From: Cladorhizidae sp. MBARI D1340-BT2
Taxonomy: Eukaryota; Porifera; Demospongiae; Poecilosclerida; Cladorhizidae
Reading direction: 5' to 3'
Length of the DNA: 64,000 nucleotides
NCBI GenBank assembly: GCA_028752905.1
Contig: JAQNBH010000015.1
Span: 10,115,622-10,179,621, forward strand
The notes under the pieces were generated by a model. It was not told the DNA's origin. It worked only from the letters and a program-made list of their open reading frames with translations, and did no database searches. The translations under genes and the position numbers were made by a program. Shown in pieces: positions 34,025 to 49,000 of this stretch. How positions within the stretch are numbered: position 1 is the first letter of the stretch; the number at the start of each line of letters is the position of its first letter.

Positions 34025-37000
34025 ATGAAAGTTCTGGTAGTGACTGCACTTTCCACCGTTTTGTCTTTCCTAGTTATAAGTAATGCTTATGCAGAGAAGA
34101 AACAGTTTTACCCGACGGTGGTGTACCTCCTGAACTCCAACAGGGGCTTGTGCGTCATCTATCTTCAGGCATTTGTCATGGTATGGTTCCTCTGCAAGTT
34201 CCTGAAGAATCTCTTCTTCGGGACTTTACGTGCAGCCGAAGTAGAGGTGACCAATTCACTAGCTGCAAATAATGAAGAAACAATTAGATGTTACCCTAAA
34301 TTTGGAGTCGGTATAATCCCAGAATTGAGTTGTTTATTTGTTTATTCCCATTATTGGGATACAAAGCACCTCGATTATAGGTTGAGAATGTTTGGCAGAA
34401 CTTTCCGAGGGTGTGCGTAGTATTATGGCCTACTGGAAGGTGGATGATCAGGTTCACTTTACTGCTAGCCAATCCAATTTATCTCGTACACCTGCTGCAC
34501 TAAAGAAGAGACACCGAATGCAGTTTTCATATAATTGAGCACACTATTCTAAATTGGGTCTGTAATTATTTTGGGACTAAGAAGTGGTGTCGATAATTTT
34601 GTCTATCCCAAAATTTAGTAGCCGGTGTCCAGTTGAGCACCTCGGTATTAGGTGATGAGTGAATTGTTGCTCTTTCTTATAATGTGTGTGCAATCTAGTA
34701 CTGTTCACAGATTGAGCAGGCTCAACCATTTAATACTGACTATTGTCATTTCCTTCTCGTTAATATCCAGCATCTTGTGGAGAGCTCTTGGTTTGCCATT
34801 TTGGAGACCTTTATCTTGTTGGCTGCGTTCCACCAGGAATTGAGCTTAGGATTTGTCACTATGGTAACCATCCTCTTCATTTCCAAGAGTTTCCATTGGT
34901 TGGCAATTGACAGAGTGGACTTTGTAAGCTCACCTTGGTTTATTATTGTGCCATAAGTGTTCCATTTATGTGTCATTTGTTGTGTCTTAATGTCTTGGGT
35001 AGATCCTTATGATCAGGATATTAGTTTGTCATAAGAGGACTGCTACTGCTGTGGTGTCCTCTTCCATTATTGTCAGAGCCTACTAGGGAAGTTGCTGCTC
35101 TCACTAACATTTTGTGGCTTCTAATCAACTCCTTACCATTTAGCTTAAATGGGCTGTCCTTAACAGTGCACTAAAGAAAGTTTTCTGGCTCAAATTTTAT
35201 AATGGCTACCATGGTCAAGCCCTTTGGCTCGTGTTTTTTACTATGACTACTGTGGTCAAAGATGGCCATAGAGCAAACAGTTCCTCTTGCTCATGTTTTT
35301 TACAATGGCTACTGTGGTCAAGGCTGGCTCTGAAGTTTTTCTGGCTTGTATTTTATGTTGGCTACCATGCTCTTGCTAAAAGCTCCAGAGCTTGTGCACT
35401 GCCATGTAGATAATAACCATCAACCTGAACAAAAAGGCTTTTTTCCTTTTTTTCTTCACAAACCCTGATTTCCCCCGTTGTATAAGTAGTCTTGCATTTG
35501 CTTATGGAAAGTCGGTTTGTTTAAGCACCTTTTAATAACAGCTGAGAATACCATGAACTAGGCGTCTAGCAAGAGTATATGTCCAGTAAACAGCATGCAT
35601 GCACATGTAGTCACTACAATTTGGTATAAGAATTGCCTCCATTGAAGTAAGCAACAACACTGTATTGGAACAAAACTTTAGCTAGGAATTCATATAGGAG
35701 AACCTCCTTTCTAAAAGTAAAGGGATTCACAGTGTTTCCCGCTAGCTATGCTTCCTCAACAGAAGGATTGGCAGAGACTGTAAAGGACAGCATTTTGAAT
35801 CCTCAGTCTTTTCTGGTTTCTAAAAAGGATGTAAACCAGGAACTTACAATTATATTAACCACTCCACTAGTCCCCAGCCTTGCAGTAATCACTCTTCCAG
35901 TAGTAAACCAGCCTTCTAAACCCAGCCTTCTAAACCCAGCCTTCTAAACCCAGCCTTTCAATAATAACCAGCCTTCTAATAGTAACCCAGCCTTCCAATA
36001 GTAACCCAGCTTTCCAATAGTAACCCAGCCTTCCAATAGTAACCCAGCCTTCCAATAGTAACCCAGCCTTCCAATAGTAACCCAGCCTTCCAATAGTAAC
36101 CCAGCCTTCCAATAGTAACCCAGCCTTCCAATAGTAACCCAGCCTCCACTAGTAGCCCAACCTTCCACTAGTAACCCAACCTTCCACTAGTAACCCAGCC
36201 TTCCACTAGTAACCCAGCCTTCCACTAGTAACCCAGCCTTCCACTAGTAACCCTAGTAACCCAGCCTTCCACTAGTAACCCAGCTTTCCACTAGTAACCC
36301 AGCCTTCCACCAGGGTTGTATACAGAAATTTTGCCAAGGGGGGGCGAACTTGAGATATGGAAAAATAAGGGGGGGGCGGAGAGCCTGGATGGTGCGGAAA
36401 GGGGACGTGCACCCTGGGCTTCCGCGTGGAGTACGAAAGTGTTTTACCCACAGGTATTTTTGCAGTACTAACTGTATATATAGCTGCTACTTATGATGGC
36501 ATGCACTTTTTCTAAAATCTTTAGTACAACATTCCATCTTAAATATTTGCTGAAGTTGCATGCTACGGCAATCAGCATATATAGATTAGATATAGTCACT
36601 TGTCACTCGTATAATGGAGGTGGGCTTTTGTGAAATCGAATTATGTTGCATTCCATGCATTTTCTTACAAAACTAACTGTATATATAGCTGCTACTTATG
36701 ATGGCATGCACTTTTTCTAAAATCTTTAGTACAACATTCCATCTTAAATATTTGCTGAAGTTGCATGCTACGGCAATCAGCATATATAGATTAGATATAG
36801 TCACTTGTCACTCGTATAATGGAGGTGGGCTTTTGTGAAATCGAATTATGTTGCATTCCATGCATTTTACAAAATCATGGACAACAGGTTTCATACACAA
36901 TTTTTCTCTAGTTCTCTAGGGGGGGGGGGGGGGGGGTGGAAATGGTTGGTCACTTGGTGCCCTAATTTTTGTTAATATTTTCTTAACATGTTCATAAGTC

Positions 37001-40000
37001 GTAAAAGGGGGGTCTGGGGGGAAGATCCCCCCATACTTTTTTTTTGCTTTTACAATGTCTGAGGATAACTATTTTGACTGACTACCAATGGCATTATGCT
37101 ATACCGAACTATGGCTAGACTGTATATATTTCTCATGATATTGTAGCTGCTTGGAAAAAGGAGAGCATGTGTCATGACACGATGACATCACACACCACCA
37201 CGTGCTCTCCTTTGTAGGTTTGTCACTTCTTTTGTTTCTCCTTCTTTCCCACTCCCTCTCTCTCAGTATTTTTAACTCAGTCCATTATGTCATGGTCTTC
37301 AAGTCTAATCTTAGACATGATGTAATCACACGCCACCACGTGTTCTCCTTTGTAGGTTTGTCACTTCTTCAGTTCCCTCCTTCTTTCCCACTCTCTCTCA
37401 GTATTTTAAACTCAGTCCATTATGTCATGGTCTTAAAGTCATCACACACCACCACGTGTTCTCCTTTGTAGGTTTGTCACTTCTTCAGTTCCCTCCTTCT
37501 TTCCCACTCTCTCTCAGTATTTTTAACTCAGTCCATTATGTCATGGTCTTAAAGTCATCACACACCACCACGTGTTCTCCTTTGTAGGTTTGTCACTTCT
37601 TCAGTTCCCTCCTTCAGTTCCCTCCTTCTTTCCCACTCTCTCTCAGTATTTTTAACTCAGTCCATTATGTCATGGTCTTAAAGTCTCTATAAAAGAAACC
37701 TTACTAGCTGATTTCTCTTCATATTAATATGGATATTCGCTCATACTTTGCAAGTACTTCTCAAGCCTCTTCTCATGCTAATAGCAGCGATAGCGAAGAT
37801 AGCAGAACAGATAGCTCTGAGCATGTCGAGGCATCTAGTCCTAGCCTTAGTCCTCCACCTTCAAAGAAAAGCAAGAAAAACAAACACCGCTCTTCTGTAT
37901 CCACGAAGAGAAAATACTCTAAGAGCTGGGAGAAAGATTTCAGTTGGCTCTATTATGACGAGGATAGCGATGGTGCCTTTTGCAAGGTTTGCAAGCAATC
38001 TGGTCTGCAGCGTACTGGAGGAGTGTGGGTCACACAACCTTGCAGAAATTGGAAGAAAGCTGTTGAAAAAATGAAAGCTCATGCGAGAAGTGACTTCCAT
38101 ATCCATGCAACTCAAGCTCTTTTTGCAGCTAAAGGAGCAGCCAAAGGTGGAACAGTTGTACAGCAACTCCAGAATGTTTTAGCTCGCAAAAGAGCTCAGA
38201 ACAGAGCTGCAGTGAAGTGCCTGATCCTACTCACTCATTTTCTTACGAAAGAACAAGTTGCACATTCGACAAAATTTGAGAAGCTGGTTGACGTGGTGGT
38301 TCGATGTGGCAGCCAACATTTGAAGCAATTCTTAGAAACTGCACCAAGAAATGCTGTGTACACATCAAGAGTGGCTGTGGTTGAATTCATCGAATCATTG
38401 GGGACATGGGTGGAGGAGTCGATTCTGAAGCGACTTCAAAAGGCACCTATGTACAGCCTCATGGCAGATGAGTGCACAGATGTCACCAACGTAGAAGAAT
38501 TGTCTGTGTTTTGCCGCTGGGAGGAAGATGGTGTACCAGTAGAGTGCTTTCTGGAGCTTATCCATTGAAGAAGGCTGATGCAGAGACCATCTATTCTAAT
38601 CTCATCGATTGTTTAAAGAAGAAAGGTCTACAAGTCGGAAGAATAGTTGGATTGGGATTTGATGGAGCTGCAACTTTTTCTGGACGAAAGACCGGGGTTC
38701 AGGCACGTATCAAGAAACATACTCCTCACGCTCTGTTTATACACTGCCACTGTCACTTACTGCAGTTGGCTTGTGTGCAAGCTGCCAATAAAACTCCTGG
38801 AATTGCTCATGTTTACAGAACATTGACTACTCTTTGGAAGCATTTTCGCAATTCCCCCAAGCGAGCAGAGTGTCTGAAGGAGGTACAGCACGTTCTTGAA
38901 CTTCCAGAAATGAAAGTGATCAAGCCATCTGACACACGCTGGCTGGCACATGAAAGGTGTGTCAAAGCTGTCAAAGCAAGTTATTCTGCAATTGTAATCA
39001 CCATTGGGAACATCTACGAGACGTCCCACGAGCCAGAAGCTCTTGGAATCCATGGTGCCCTCTGCAAATTGTCTACGATTGCAGCTATATATTTGCTTGA
39101 TTTCACTCTACCACAAGTAGCCAAGCTCAGCAAAGCACTTCAGGCAGAGCAGCTTGACCTCTCGTTGATATCATTCCTTGTTGATGCTACTGTTAAATCC
39201 TTGGATGATGCAGTTTTGCCTGGAGCGAACTGGGTGTTGGAGCTTCTTGAAAACGTTGAAGACTTGAAGTCATCTACAAAGGTGTCTATTGACGCTGATA
39301 AAATACTTTCGTTCCAGAATGTTGTTGGTAAGCCTTTTGTTGCTGATTTAAAGGCCAACATAACAAGCCGATTTTCTTCATCCAACGCTGTTGTATCAGC
39401 ATTGTCTATATTCGATCCACGGAAAGTTCCAAAACCAGATTCAGTATCTTTTCCCACTTATGGAGACACGTCTGTTGAGAAACTGATTGCTCACTACGGA
39501 GAAGATAGAGATGCAGAAACATTGGATGGAGAAGAAACAGTGAAGACAGCCATGATTTCCACTGAAATACTTACAGAGTGGAAAACATTCCGCCAGCTGT
39601 TAGTCAAGCAACCACGGGATACTACTGCATCACAGCTGAAAGAACTTGTTTCAAACGACATGCTCAAGGCCATGTTTCCCAATTTGCACAAGATTGCCTC
39701 CATCTGCTTATCGATTCCAGTTTCTACTGCTTCTGTGGAGAGAAGCTTCTCACAGATGAAGATGATCAAGACTCGTTTGCGTAATTCTCTAAGTGACTGC
39801 AGCCTTTCTCACCTTATGAGGATTGCTATAGAGGCACCAGAAGTACTCTCTGAGAGCGACCTTGAAGAGATTGTGGACGTATGGCAGAGAAAACCAAGAA
39901 GAACCTCAGTTTGACATTCCTATCATTTGAACCTGATATCAAGCTTATTACACCTTTCTTGTATTACACCTTTCTTGACATTATAAAAAAATATCTCTAA

Positions 40001-43000
40001 TTTCAAGGGGGGGGGACGAGAATGATACAAGGGGGGGGCGAATGCCCCCCCCCCGCCCCCCCCTAAATACACCCCTGCTTCCACTAGTAACCCAGCCTTC
40101 CACTAGTAACCCAGCCTTCCACTAGTAACCCAGCCTCCCACTAGTAACCCAGCCTCACTAGTAACCCAGCCTTCCACTAGTATCCCAGCCTGTACTAACC
40201 CAGCCTTCCAATATTCATCACAGGTAAATTGGACTGAAATAATAGCAACATGGTGTCTATTAGTGAATATATGGCAAGTGCTTAATTCAAAGCAAGTGTG
40301 TGCTCAATTACAAGATATGCTTAGTTTTACACAATGTCTGTTGACAACAATTTCTTGGGAAAAGCTCATGCATTTTCTTTCAAAGTATTTGTCTGTTCGG
40401 TTCCTCCCTTTGTCACGCTTAGATGGAGCGAAGCCCTGTGATCACCTGGCTCTTTCACCTTCGTGCAGTCTCTCTCTTTTCCGTCCTCCTCATCGTGGAT
40501 TATATGTTTGTCAGCAATTCCTGGACCACCCTTCACTCCCGGGGTCCCTCTGTAGATATTGTCTTTGGTTTGGAGGTATGTAGTTCCCCCCCCCCTCTCT
40601 GTATTGTATTCTTCCCCTTTGTCTTCGCCTCCTCTCTTCCCTCTTACTTTTCATCCCTGTCTCTGTCTCCAACCCCTCTCTTTCTCTTTCTTCACCCACA
40701 ATTTCCCTGGCAGTCTTCCTACTCCCCACATGTTACTGGTTTTATCATGTATCGAGTCCGCACGAGTTTGTAACATGTGAATTTTTTGAGGGGTTAAATA
40801 ATGTGGATTGTGTAGCTTATAGTGATGGCCACACCATTCTGTGCTGCTCTTCGTCGTACCTATTCGCAGATTCTACCATAAACACCACAAAATGTTAAAC
40901 CCTTTGAAAGTATCCCTCTATGCGGTCCTTCCCCTGAGCAATGCAACAAGCAACAAGGAAGGTTATGAGGGGAGTCCAGTGTCTGAACATTGGGTCTATT
41001 GTTTCATATGGTGTGGCATTGCTCTCTCTCTGTGTTTGTGTGCTCACAACCCTCGCAGTATGCCATTATGTTCTTGAGTGCCTTCTCCTCCGTCCTCCAC
41101 TATGTGCTGCACACCATTGACAGGCAGAGTGAGGACCCCTGGGAGAACAAAACCATCTACATGCGCATCATTGATATTATCGTTGGTATGTGTGCCATAG
41201 AGTACTTGAGTAGATTGAGCCTCTGTGCCCTCGAATAGCTCTCGTACCTTGTGTTTGCTACCTGTAAGTAGAGCAGCATGCCTCCCTTGCTTAGACTTTA
41301 AATATGTTTGTTTTGCATTGCAATGCACATGTTTTCAAGTGGAACAGGGTGGAGTTTTTCAGCATGGTAATTTATAAGCACAAGATGGCTGGGACAGTAA
41401 TGTGTCAAATTCTCAAAAATTCTGTGAAGAAAGGCTCGGGGGACGATGGCAAAAGTCTAGGTAGCAGCATGCACTGTAGCAGCTAGTGCAGCAGGCTCTA
41501 TCACTGACCAACCTCCACACTGAAGGTGAAGGAGTGAATAATGGTGGTGATAAAACTGGGTATCACTGTAAAGTCAGAAACAGCTCGTTCTGTCTGGAAA
41601 GAGTCGTTAAATTATATATTATTTACTTCATTCAGCATTGATCAGATTAAACCACATGGCCACCTGAGATGAGCTTGGTTGCCTATTTTGTTGCAGTGGG
41701 AGTGAAGTGTGTAGGATTCTAGTCATAAAATTGATTCTAGCTGTGTGCCGCACCAGCTGGTTCAGAAACTGATGCAAGGTATTTCCATTGATGCCACTAA
41801 ATGAATGTAGGCTTTCTCTTAGCTCTTGGCTGTTGGACTTTTTTTGTTGCTTTTTTATTTATTGGTTTTTATTTTGTTCTGCTCAACTGAAAGAGCTTCC
41901 TCTAATGATACCATAATTACTAGTTTTACATTCTCTGCACCTGGTGTTCAAGAAACAAAATTGAAGTGAATGTACTGAAAACATCAAATTTCGTAGGGGA
42001 GGCTGACTTGCTCAAGCAGACACTTTCACATACGGATCAGCAAACATCCCAATGACAGCGTCCTATGAGTATCTGGGTATAACCCTGACTCCTACCCTCT
42101 CTTTCAGTCAACACTTATCTAAGAAATATACTGCCTGTTCCTCAGCTACATTCTCTATTAAGAATCTCTGTCTTCTTTCTCTCGACTGTGCAATTAGACT
42201 TTTTGGAATAAAAATTCGTCCCATTATCACCTATGCCATCTCGACTTTCTGGGAACATCTGAAGGAAAGAGACTTTCAGATCATAGATAAGGTGAAAACA
42301 ACATACCTGAAGAAATGTTTGGGTCTACCTGCAAACACCAAGAATAGGCTGGTGCTGTCCCTTTGTCACGAGGGAGCCTCTCACTCAGAACCTATATTTA
42401 TTTATCTATCCCTGCCTTAAAGCTCACTCCTGCTTTAGCCTCCCATTTCCGTTCATACACTGAGAAAATTTGTGCCATCCCTCTTGAGTTTTATCAATCG
42501 GTAGGCATGGTAAATAGGGAATGGAGTAAGGGAAATAGGGATAATCGTCATGCAATTACAAGATACTCGTGTCATGGTTTCCACTTCAAATTGTGTACAA
42601 ATTCTTCTTTTCATACTCCGCATCCAATATGTGTGTGTAAATTCTGTGGTGGTCAAGCAGGATATATATATATCACCTTCAAAATTGCACAGTTTCGCCA
42701 AGTATCTCAAAGATTGCTGTAGAATGATTGATTCTCAAACTTGCATTGTAGTCATTATATGTACATATTATTTTTAATTTATTCATTGCGGCGCTGTTTA
42801 AAAAAAAAAAAAAAATTACTGGTTACTTTTCATTTGCATTGACACACAATATACCTCAATAGTCTCGTGTGATATTTGGACAAACTCTAAGGCATCGGGT
42901 GGTGTTGTGTGTTTGCAGGTGTTGTGTGTTAGCACGTTGTCCACAATGTGTGCCAATGTACTGTCCTTCTGTCATGCATGTGAACCCACCCACCCACCCT

Positions 43001-46000
43001 CTATACACACTTGGTTCTTCTGTCTCTTATCCAAACAGGCATGAGGTTTTTACTTCCCATTTATATGTCCCAGTGATGGCCATGGACAGTTCCGGGACAT
43101 CTAAGGATGTTTGAAGTTCTTGCCCATCTTCTCTAGGCTGGCTAAGGTCAGGGCTAGGACGATGTGGCCACAACATGGGCATCTATAGATATCCTGGGAT
43201 TGTCCCCAGGTTACTGGTGGACCAAACCTGTTTGGTGGCTAGAATCTATCTGGAGAGACTTGGTTATAGACAAAAACTTGGTATTAGACATAGCAGAGCC
43301 CCGTATGGTGTCATGACTAGCAGTCTATCGCTGCCCCCTCACACATTCCCTCATAGGCCTCTGATCCATCTACCTCCTTGTTGTAGGGTTCTTCAAACTT
43401 GCCTTGTATGTGGGCTACATGACCTTCATGCTCTATGTTCTCTTCATCCCTCTTCACATTGCCAGAAGAGTCTACGTCACTGCCAAGTAAGCCCAGTTAT
43501 TATTGTGCTAGGAAATGCAGGGTGTCTTTGACCATTTGTGGAACACGATTAATGTCCTAAGATTTAGCAGGAATAGCATCCTATGCAACCAATACGCCCT
43601 CGTGAGTGAATAGTGCCATATGTGCCCCCTTACCCAGTCTTGCAGAGCCAATCCATGGCCTTTCCCTTTGTAGATGTGGTCAGAGTTTGAAAGGATCTGG
43701 TTAGGCCTTGGCCAATTATGCCAGCATAATAAGCATAATAGAAGCCAAAAGCATAGAGCATGATACTGGCACAATGGACTACATTTAATGTTAAATGATA
43801 ATACTTTCATCAGTCATGAGTCATTAAACTCGCAATTCAATAACACATGAGCAAATATTTAAATGACAAATTCAGCAAGCACTTATTTAGAGCATCATAA
43901 GTGAGGCTTCAACACAGTCCTCGAGACAAGACTGCTGTTGGTCGGTGAAACATTGCAAGATTGAAAAGACTCTGTTTACTGTCGCAGACGATGGTTGCAT
44001 AGTAATGTTTCTTACAAGCCATTGCCCAAGCTGGAAGTTTCCGACAGTTATGCTCCCACCAAAATCAGCTGGTATAACAACTTGGATCACAGGAAGTTGA
44101 GGTTAAAGGTTTCTAGACATAAGCATGATTGAAGCGTAATGAAGGACCTTTTTAGGCATACTAGAGGTGCTTTTGGATATATAAAAAAATTGATAGCATA
44201 GTTGGCCTAGGTCTGGTGTCATTATGTGCCATCAAATGGATTGTAGTATCCGAGACACCGTAATGGGTCCTGCCAGATTTTTGTTGTTGTTTTAAAGTTA
44301 TCATGTGCATGCTAAGTAGTGAGCTATTCTAGCAGATTAACGCCACAGGTGCTAATACTAGTCATATACTAAGGACCTGTCTCACAAGGAAGGTAAAGGG
44401 TTCTCTAAGCCACCCTTTACCTAGCAGGAATAGTTTCATGTGCTACCCTTTACCTAGCAGGAGTAGTATCACATTGCCATATCCGATCCTTGGCTAGCAG
44501 GAGTAGTAATGTATCAACCCTTTACCTAGAAGGACACATTTAGATTTGGGCACACCTCCAAAATATTTTATCAGCCATTTACTTTTCAACTTCCTTTAAT
44601 AGCAACCTGCACTATGCTCGTTAAAATCACTCGAGCATGTATCGTGTGGTTTAGTAAAGCCCAACTACTAGACAGCAGTAAGGTAAAAGACTAAGAAGAA
44701 GCATTGATATACAGATACAAGGGCACCAGAAACGCTGGCAGATGCCAACCCCTCTCAACTTTTCCAAGGACTGCAAGGAGCAGTGTGTCGAGCTCTGGCA
44801 AGAACATACTTTCTGTGACCAACAACAGTAGATAAGTAGTGAGGTTAGATAGCTGGGACTATTTTTAGATTAATCTATTCCACTGTCAAAAAAAAAAACT
44901 CCTGTCACTTGAACAGTATTTTTTTTTTGAAGTTGAAGATGGGTGATAAACTTTTTAGCTTGCTACACTTTTCTCTCCCTCGTCTCTGCCATCATCCTTG
45001 AGACTTTCAGAGGCCATTTTCTCAGCGGGTGTAAACAGGATTGTCACCAATGGTGCTCTTTCAAATGTGAGTGGGTAGAAAGTTTGTAGAAACCTTGGCA
45101 TTGTGCACTCATTGTCAAGCATCTAGGAGGGTTGAGGCAGTGCGGCTAACATATCCACATGCAACAGTTACATATCGCAAGGACTACACTTCCAAGTTAC
45201 CAGTCACTTCATTGCTGTCATAGAGGTAGCACTTGGTCTTGATCAATGCAATAGATAGAGCTTGACTATAACTGGGCTAGGGCTAGGGCTGGAAAGAATG
45301 GGTCTGGTACGATGATTTAGTCTCCAGTTGCACCCTGCACCCCCCTTGACTATGATGATGTCAAAAAGTTCTATATTATGTCACATCTTAAATCTTAACC
45401 ATCGTGCCAGAATCCAGATTCCTCCATTTGCCTGGATAATTTTTCACCATTGAAATGTTTCTTGCAATATGTCAATGAGTAAAGGAACTGCTTTTCTTTT
45501 GTCAATTGTACCCACCTGGATGGAGGTCACAATAACTCATCTGGAGGTGCCTGAGGGCATCCACTTCATTGTGGTCACTCCTTCCATTTGAAATTAATTA
45601 GTCCCACTTTTCATGTGCAAAACACCATCTTTTATTGGTGAAATACCAGTAGTGATTTCCATCCTGGCTCTTCCATGTAAAACACCATCTTTTATTGGTG
45701 AAATACCAGTAGTGATTTCCATAATAAAGGTGGTCATATTAGTAGTCTTCCTATAATATTTTGTCTTTGTTTATTCTGCTAAAGCTCAGAAATGCTCTGA
45801 TACACTGCTGAATGTCCACTTGAACAGCCAAGCTGTGCCTTTATCTAGTACCCTATGCAAACTCTTATCTATATCTACTAGGGATTGTGTCTTGTATGAC
45901 CCTTTATCTAGCAGTTACTTTGATATGCAGCACCTTTACCTATCACGGGTTGTATCTTGTAAAACCCTTAAACCTAGCATGCTGTGCAACCCTTTACCTA

Positions 46001-49000
46001 ACAGGAGTAGTATTTGCACTGAGACTTAGCATTGCATTCCTATTGCGGATCAGCCTTTACTGCTGACATTATTCTTGCTTCTACTGACTGTTGGATATCT
46101 GTTGTTTTCTTGCAGAAACTTCCAAAAGAGTATTCATGATGTCATAGCATCTCAGCAAGCTATCCGTCACCTGAATACTCTGTGAGTGGAGAGAGTCAAG
46201 AGTTGGTTGTACTTTTTAAACTATTTCTGTCTTCGTTTCTCTCTTTCCCTTACCACCCTTACTTACTTTCTTCTTCGCTCACTTATATTCTTCTACATGC
46301 TTGTTCTTTCCTTTGCCTTTCTTTACTTCTCTGATTTTCTCTTTCTTCTGCTCCTCTGTCCTTGACAACTCTCCTTCATCTTTTTCCCTTACCTTTCCTA
46401 ATCCCTTTAATCTTCCCCCTGCGTTTCCCTGAAGCTATCCTGATGCCACCATTGAGGAACTGAATGATGTCAATAACGTGTGCATCATCTGCCGTGAGGA
46501 GATGGTCTCTCGCTGCAAGAAGCTTCCGTGTAACCACATTTTTCACACAGCCTGTCTGCAGTCCTGGTTCCAGCGGCAGCAGACCTGCCCCACTTGCCGC
46601 ATGGACATCCTCAGCCAGAGCTTGGTCAACCAGCTCACTCAGGGGGCACAAGGGGGGCAAGGACAGGGAGTACAGGGGGCCCAACGTCAGCAACCACTAC
46701 GACACCAGCAACAGCAGGCCTTTCAGAGGCAGCCGAACAATGGTGAGTGTTAGGTGTTGTCGTCAGTCTTGTTTGTGATATGACCTCGTGCCGTGCATGC
46801 AATAAGTAGTGTCAACTAATTGATGTCTGTCCATATAATTGGAGTGAGCCTGAAGAGTTCCACATAAGTGTGTTGGCGTAGAAAATCTAATTATGCTACG
46901 TTACATTTGTCCATCCCTAAAACATCAAGTTGAAGCAACCACCACAGTAGTGCGTGCAAACAGGAGTTAGTCTCGAGTAAGTAATAGTGAAGTGACATAT
47001 ATGTCCAAGTCAGAGGTGGCAGGCGAGATGGGCTTGCGAGCTAGCCGACTCGCATTGAACTAGCTATACATTGCAACCATGCACTGAGGTATACACTGCA
47101 ATCATGCACTGAGGTATACACTGCAATCATGCACTGAGGTATACACTGCAATCATGCACTGAGTTACACACTGGTATCATGCACTGAGCTACACACTGCT
47201 ATCATGCACTGAGCTACACACTGCTATCATGCACTGAGCTACACACTGCAACCATGCACTTACACACTGCTATCATGCACTGAGCTACACACTGCAATAT
47301 CTGCAGAATTGCCATGTGGTCCTGTTGAAACATGAGCAACTGAGAGAGAGTTTTAAAACGGCTCCAGCGGGGGCTCTCACCTCAACTTGTGTACTTGTCT
47401 GGACAGGTTTACATAAAGTCGTCTGGCTTGTTTGCTGTGGTGAAGTGGAGCAAGACTTTCCTTTTGCATGATTAGATCCCATGCTCACCTATTGATTGGT
47501 CTTGTTTGACAGGATTACCTCCTCCAATGATGTTTCCAAATGGTCAAATGATGCCACTCGCTATGATGCCGCCAATGCCACCCCCTATGATGCAACCTCC
47601 AATGATGCCGCCCCCTATGATGCAGCCTCCCATGATGCCTCCCCCTATGATGCAACATCCTATGATGCAACATCCTATGATGCAACATCCTATGGTGCAA
47701 CATCCTATGATGCAACATCCTATGATGCAACATCCTATGATGCCGCCGCCACAGCAGCAGCAGCAACCACAGCAACAGCAGCAACCACAACCACAGCAGC
47801 AACCACAGCAACAACCTGATGGTATGGAGGGATATTACTCTGATGTTATGGGATGTATTTACTTGTGGCTGTTGTTGCCCCAGATGGAGAGGACAGACCT
47901 GCCCAGCCAGAGGCAAGGAATGGTGAGACGGGTGCTGGTGGGGGTTCTGCAGCATCGCCTACGGCAGGTCCTCCTCCACCTCATCTAAACCTTCCAGCCT
48001 CTTTCCTTTCCCCTTCCCTTCCAATGGGGTTCATGCCACCAGGGTTTACAGCGCCAGGCCCCATCAGTAAGAGGCTAAGTAACAGCATGGTGTGCTTCTA
48101 GTAGTTCTTGTATTGCTAGTAGTATGCAGGTGTGAAGTACTTGAACTGTTCTAGCTTAGCATGGAAGCCTTGCTCGTCTGGTGTATGCCAATCTGTCCTG
48201 AAGCAACTGCTTTATCAAGAGCAAAGGGATTCAGAGAGATTCCAGGTCAACACAGATGCCTGTGTAGCTTTCATCCTAAGAAAGGCCTCTAGAAATTGAA
48301 GCAAAGGCCACTTTACAGTGGTTCTGGCTGGTATGTGGCTCAAGTTAGCCTAGCATGTAGGCTTTGGTGTGCATAGCCTAATCTGGAAAACTTGAGTGAA
48401 AGAAGACGTGCATTCCCATCTTATTTCTGACACGAGTGTAGTGTAGGTGTATCCCTTACGTCATTTGTACCATGCATGTGTCTAGGTGGTGAAGCTCTTC
48501 AGGCACTCTCTCTGGAGCAGCTGCAGCAGCTGGAAGGTATGGAACGAGCCAACGTGGAAGCTAGACTAACTCTTCTCAGGGATGTGCAGAAACTTCTGGA
48601 CAGTGCTGTGCTACGCCTGAACCAATACACCACAGTCATGGCGGCTGTCAGGTGGGTGTGGTGCGAATTATTATTGTTGTCTAACAAGTAGGCTTTGCTG
48701 GTCGTCTATCAGTGGTTATTGTATTCCAGGACATCACAAGAATTAGTTGGTTAGGACATCACAAGAATTAGTTTGTTGACTAGAGCTCTGTGGGACACAT
48801 GGATGTTATTGTGTGTATAGGGCATGGCTCTATGAAAAACACCATGTTGTTATTTTCTTAAAGCCCCTTTTAACAATGTGGGGTTGGGGAGGGGGGAGAT
48901 ACTGTATTGAGGTTCTCCACCACAGTTGTCCGGCTTTCTTTGGATCTGGATGCATAGGGTTGTTACCCATACAGTACTTCATGCGTGCATTAGTTTGTGA

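Larger units (their letters stand above)
36311..40077 (+). mobile_element. hAT-like DNA transposon, 3.77 kb, in SYVN1 intron 2
   Basis: Left end CAGGGTTGTATACAG and right end (complement) CAGGGGTGTATTTAG form imperfect terminal inverted repeats continuing into G-rich tracts. It is flanked by CTTCCAC on both sides (36304-36310, 40078-40084), as expected for a target duplication, although the host site is itself repetitive. It carries a hAT-type transposase in the same direction as SYVN1. The 5' part contains a 200-base duplication and a roughly 115-base quadruplication. Confidence 0.85.
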
